NCBI GenBank assembly: GCA_022713905.1
Contig: JAIHTM010000110.1
Coordinates: 1-7,895, forward strand
Direction of reading: 5' to 3'
DNA length: 7,895 bases
Source: Collinsella sp.
GTDB taxonomy: Bacteria; Actinomycetota; Coriobacteriia; Coriobacteriales; Coriobacteriaceae
Of the stretch, positions 5,193-7,895 are shown in pieces (within the stretch, counting starts at the first letter, position 1; each line of letters opens with the position of its first letter). A program made the position numbers and the translations under genes. Below the pieces are notes generated by a model. It made no database searches. It was not told the DNA's origin and was given only the letters and a program-made list of their open reading frames with translations.

Positions 5193-5957
5193 ATGAAGCA
5201 ATTGCTCATTCGTGCCGACGATATCGGTTATTCGTATGCCGTTAACCTGGGGATTGCCCGCAGCATCAATGAGGGTCTGGTGCGCTCGGCGGGCTTGATG
5301 CCCAATATGCCCGAGGCCGAGCGTGGCTGGTCGCTCGTGGCGGACGCCGGCATTGCGGTGGGCCAGCATACCAACGTGTGCCTGGGCAAGCCGTGTGCCG
5401 ACCCGGAGCTCATTCCGAGTATGCTCAACGAGAGCGGTGAGTTCCATAGTAGCCGTACCTTCCGCGAGCATTTTAAGCGCGGCGAAGAACTGATCGACTT
5501 TGATGAGGCCTGCATCGAGATCCGCGCGCAGCATGACCGCTTTGTAGAGATTGTGGGCCGCGAACCCGATTACTTTGAGGCCCATGCCGTCATGAGCAAA
5601 AACCTTAACCGAGCGATCTCGGCGGTTGCTCAGGAACTGGGCCTTAAGGAACAGAAGGCGAGCTTCGACCCCACGGCGGTTGTGCGATGCGGCGCCACCG
5701 ACCTGCGCATGGTGATGCACTCGATGGAGCCGGGCTACGAACCTAAGGACTCGATTATGCGGACGGTTCGCGAGATGGCGGACGGCGAGACGGTCGTCTT
5801 TGTGTGCCATCCGGGCTATCTCGATCGCTTTATCCTAGAGAATAGTTCGCTTACGACCGATCGCACCAAGGAAGTCGATGCACTGATCGACCCCGAGCTG
5901 CGGGCGTGGCTCGAGGCTCAGGACGATCTGCATCTGATTGACTACCGCGACCTGTAA
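5193..5957 (+). CDS. YdjC/ChbG-family carbohydrate deacetylase
   Basis: A 254-residue protein of the YdjC fold. Family members such as E. coli ChbG remove an acetyl group from N-acetylated sugars, for example chito-oligosaccharides, using a divalent metal. Conserved features visible here are RADDIG at 7-12 (catalytic D9, metal-binding D10), H59 in QHTN, H131 in YFEAHAV and H206 in the CHPGY motif; D10, H59 and H131 form the expected metal site. The length fits the family. There is no signal peptide, so a cytoplasmic sugar is the likely substrate. GGAG (5184-5187) is 5 bases before the ATG. No PTS or glycosidase genes are adjacent, unlike the chb operon, so chitobiose is not implied and no symbol is given. 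The gene is bracketed by two copies of a palindromic repeat and followed by an intrinsic terminator. Confidence 0.88.
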   Translation: MKQLLIRADDIGYSYAVNLGIARSINEGLVRSAGLMPNMPEAERGWSLVADAGIAVGQHTNVCLGKPCADPELIPSMLNESGEFHSSRTFREHFKRGEELIDFDEACIEIRAQHDRFVEIVGREPDYFEAHAVMSKNLNRAISAVAQELGLKEQKASFDPTAVVRCGATDLRMVMHSMEPGYEPKDSIMRTVREMADGETVVFVCHPGYLDRFILENSSLTTDRTKEVDALIDPELRAWLEAQDDLHLIDYRDL

Positions 5958-5965
5958 GGCTCCCA

Positions 5966-6002
5966 AACCACCACAATGGGGACAGGCGCCTTTGTGGTGG
6001 TT
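5966..6002. repeat. Palindromic REP-like repeat, copy 2
   Basis: AACCACCACAATGG (5966-5979) pairs with CCTTTGTGGTGGTT (5989-6002), giving 13 of 14 pairs with one T·T mismatch around the loop GGACAGGCG. Compared with copy 1, two bases differ over the 35-bp core (5967-6001). One is in the stem and breaks a pair; the other is in the loop. It starts 8 bp after the deacetylase stop codon and is followed 2 bp later by an unrelated terminator. Confidence 0.8.
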
Positions 6003-6004
6003 CT

Positions 6005-6039
6005 GGCGCCGTTGCCATTATGGCGGCGGCGCCTTTTTT
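6005..6039 (+). terminator. Intrinsic terminator after the deacetylase gene
   Basis: GGCGCCGTTGCC (6005-6016) pairs with GGCGGCGGCGCC (6022-6033) as 12 pairs, two of them G·U, with an ATTAT loop. Six T residues follow (6034-6039). The downstream gene therefore probably has its own promoter. Confidence 0.88.
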
Positions 6040-6097
6040 GTCCGTGCGGCGCGGTAGAGTGTAGGCGGTTGAAATTTGCGTCCATCGAGGAGCTGCT

Positions 6098-7855
6098 ATG
6101 AATGAGATCAAGTGCCCGCATTGTGGCGAAGTCTTTAAGGTCGATGCGTCTGGCTATGCGGATATTGTCAAGCAAGTGCGCGATGCCGAGTTTTCGCGCG
6201 ACCTGGATGAGCGTGTGAAGGCAGTCCAGCGCGAGGGCGAGCAGGCGCTGGAGCTTGAGCGCTCGCGTTCGACGGCTGCCTTGCAAAAGGCAGAGTCTCA
6301 GCGCAACGCTCAGCTTGTTGATCAGAAGAACGCTGCGGCTCAGCAGCTGGCACAAGAGGTCGCCAAGCGCGATGCCGAGCTTGCCGAGTTGCGCGCCAAG
6401 CTCGAGGGCGCTGCCGCAGAGCGCGAGAGCGCAAGTCAGCGTGCGGCGGTTGAGGCCCGTGCCGATGCTCAGAAGGAGAATGCTGAGCTTCAGCGCGAGA
6501 TCGACAATTTGCGTGCGCAGCTGGGACGCAAATATGACGAAGCCAAGCTTGCCGAGTCGGCGGCGCGCAACGCTGCTCAAAACGATTTAGCTGCACGTGA
6601 TGCTCAGATTGCCGAGCTGCAGGCCAGGCTTGCCGCGGCTGACAAGGCCCAGGAGATGGCGCTTGCCGCTGCCGCGGCAGAGTCGCAGCGTGAGCTCGAT
6701 GCCGCTCGCAACGAGGCCGAGCGCGTGCTTGCTGACTACCGCGCGACGGTACAGGAGAAGTTTTCCGTCGCAAAGGCACAATCTGAGCAAGAGGCCGAGG
6801 GTCTGCGTGCCCAGCTGCGCGAGCAGGAACTGATGGCAAAAATGAACCTGTCAGAGGCGGTCGCCGCGGCGGAGCGAGAGCGCGATGAGGCACGTGCCAA
6901 GCTGACGAGTGAGCTGGCGGTGCGCGATTCTCGCGAGGAACAGGCCAAGGCGGCGCATGAGCTCGAGCTCGCGCAGGCCAAGCGCGCGAGCGATGACCTG
7001 ATTCGCTACAAGGATGAAGAGATTGAGCGCCTTAAGGACATGAAGGTCCGCCTGTCCACCAAGATGGTGGGCGAGTCACTCGAGCAGCTCTGCGAGACCG
7101 AGTTCAATCGCCTGCGCATGACGGCGTTTCCTAACGCGTACTTCGAGAAAGATAACGATGCGTCCGAGGGTACCAAGGGCGACTTTATCTTCCGCGAGTG
7201 CGACGCAAGCGGCAACGAGGTCATTTCGATTATGTTCGAGATGAAAAACGAGAACGACGAGACCGCGACCAAGCATAAAAACAAGGACTTCTTTAAGAAA
7301 CTCGATCACGATCGTCGCCAGAAAGGCTGTGAGTACGCGGTGCTCTGCACGCTGCTCGAGCCCGAGAGCGAGCTTTACAACGCGGGAATCGTGGACGTGA
7401 GCTATCGCTACGAGAAGATGTACGTGATTCGCCCGCAGTTCTTTATTCCCATGATCACGCTTCTTCGCAACGCCGCCATGGGTTCGCTTCGCTATAAGCA
7501 GGAGCTGGCGGAGTACAAGCAGCAGAATATCGATGTCACGAACTTCGAAGCCAAGATGGAGAAGTTCAAGGATGGATTCTCGCGCAACTACAACCTGGCG
7601 AGCAAACAATTCGAGTCGGCGATCAAGGAGATTGATGCCGCCATCAAGCAGCTCGAGAAGACCAAGGACGATTTGCGCCGTAGCACAGAGAACCTGCGCC
7701 TGGCTCACAACAAGGCCGATGAGCTTACCATTCGCAAGCTCACGTGGGGTAACAAGACCATGAAGGCGGCGTTTGACGAGGCGCGCGAGGCTGTGCCAGA
7801 GACAAACGATGAGCCAGCCGAGGCGGATTCGTATGAGGTCGAGGATGCCGAATAG
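6098..7855 (+). CDS. DUF2130 coiled-coil protein, putative PD-(D/E)xK-like nuclease
   Basis: A 585-residue cytoplasmic protein. It opens with a single zinc-knuckle-like CPHCG (C6, C9) followed by FKVD and GYADIVKQVRDAEF, the usual DUF2130 beginning. Residues 25-315 are a long Ala/Glu/Arg/Lys-rich coiled coil. The conserved DUF2130 domain spans about 315-480, from MKVRLSTKMVGESLEQ to the RPQFF segment. It contains KGDFIF (D362) and, after a strand, FEMKNE (E381, K383), which resembles the D...ExK core of PD-(D/E)xK nucleases. A second coiled coil (475-545) and an acidic tail follow. GAGGAG (6087-6092) is 5 bases before the ATG. TAGAGT (6055-6060) is a weak possible -10 with no clear -35. The family's function is not established. 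The RmuC-like layout, coiled coil plus nuclease-like core, suggests DNA handling; this is inference. The gene appears to be transcribed alone. Confidence 0.92.
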   Translation: MNEIKCPHCGEVFKVDASGYADIVKQVRDAEFSRDLDERVKAVQREGEQALELERSRSTAALQKAESQRNAQLVDQKNAAAQQLAQEVAKRDAELAELRAKLEGAAAERESASQRAAVEARADAQKENAELQREIDNLRAQLGRKYDEAKLAESAARNAAQNDLAARDAQIAELQARLAAADKAQEMALAAAAAESQRELDAARNEAERVLADYRATVQEKFSVAKAQSEQEAEGLRAQLREQELMAKMNLSEAVAAAERERDEARAKLTSELAVRDSREEQAKAAHELELAQAKRASDDLIRYKDEEIERLKDMKVRLSTKMVGESLEQLCETEFNRLRMTAFPNAYFEKDNDASEGTKGDFIFRECDASGNEVISIMFEMKNENDETATKHKNKDFFKKLDHDRRQKGCEYAVLCTLLEPESELYNAGIVDVSYRYEKMYVIRPQFFIPMITLLRNAAMGSLRYKQELAEYKQQNIDVTNFEAKMEKFKDGFSRNYNLASKQFESAIKEIDAAIKQLEKTKDDLRRSTENLRLAHNKADELTIRKLTWGNKTMKAAFDEAREAVPETNDEPAEADSYEVEDAE

Positions 7856-7872
7856 GGCATAGCGGATAGTGC

Positions 7873-7895
7873 AAAAGCGGGGCCGCTGGCAACAT
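7873..7895 (+). terminator. Probable left arm of the DUF2130 terminator, cut by the window end
   Basis: AAAAGCGGGGCCGCTGGCA (7873-7891) followed by ACAT starts 17 bp after the DUF2130 stop. A GC-rich arm led by A residues is the typical left side of a strong, possibly bidirectional intrinsic terminator. The right arm lies beyond the window. Only the position and composition support this call. Confidence 0.35.

Overview
The window is GC-rich chromosomal DNA with almost every gene on the + strand. Gene content suggests a strictly fermentative, oxygen-sensitive bacterium: a reverse-type rubrerythrin, an iron-dependent alcohol dehydrogenase paired with an aldehyde dehydrogenase, and a DUF2130 protein. 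Base composition, gene style and Shine-Dalgarno use fit a gut actinobacterium of the Coriobacteriia, such as Collinsella. That assignment is a judgement from reading the sequence, not a database match.

Left part (1-1300). The 3' end of a MocR/PdxR-like transcription factor or aminotransferase runs into the window. It converges on a rubrerythrin gene on the - strand, with a shared hairpin terminator between them. A good sigma70-type promoter for the rubrerythrin lies in the AT-rich gap at about 1133-1160. The same gap holds two near-identical inverted-repeat boxes, 64 bp apart, that face the next operon and resemble Rex (NADH/NAD+ sensor) operators.

Centre-left (1305-3960). Two genes form a tight operon: an iron-containing alcohol dehydrogenase and a class 3-like aldehyde dehydrogenase. 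Together they could interconvert an alcohol, its aldehyde and the acid, and so balance NAD(P)H. A strong intrinsic terminator closes the operon.

Centre (3960-4583). This 620-bp stretch is the most unusual part. It carries a 27-residue single-membrane-segment peptide of the holin-like toxin kind. A hairpin covers its ribosome binding site, stable stem-loops follow its stop codon, and a possible antisense promoter points back at it. Together these look like a type I toxin-antitoxin module. A 59-residue protein of unknown function follows, with an acidic half, a basic half and a GLFGGLFG tail.

Right part (4583-7895). Three + strand genes follow: a small calcineurin-like metallophosphoesterase, a YdjC/ChbG-family deacetylase, and a long coiled-coil DUF2130 protein with a PD-(D/E)xK-like signature. 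Two copies of a 35-bp palindromic repeat, 33/35 identical, sit directly on either side of the deacetylase gene. The second copy is followed by a conventional terminator. The window ends inside what looks like the left arm of the terminator for the DUF2130 gene.
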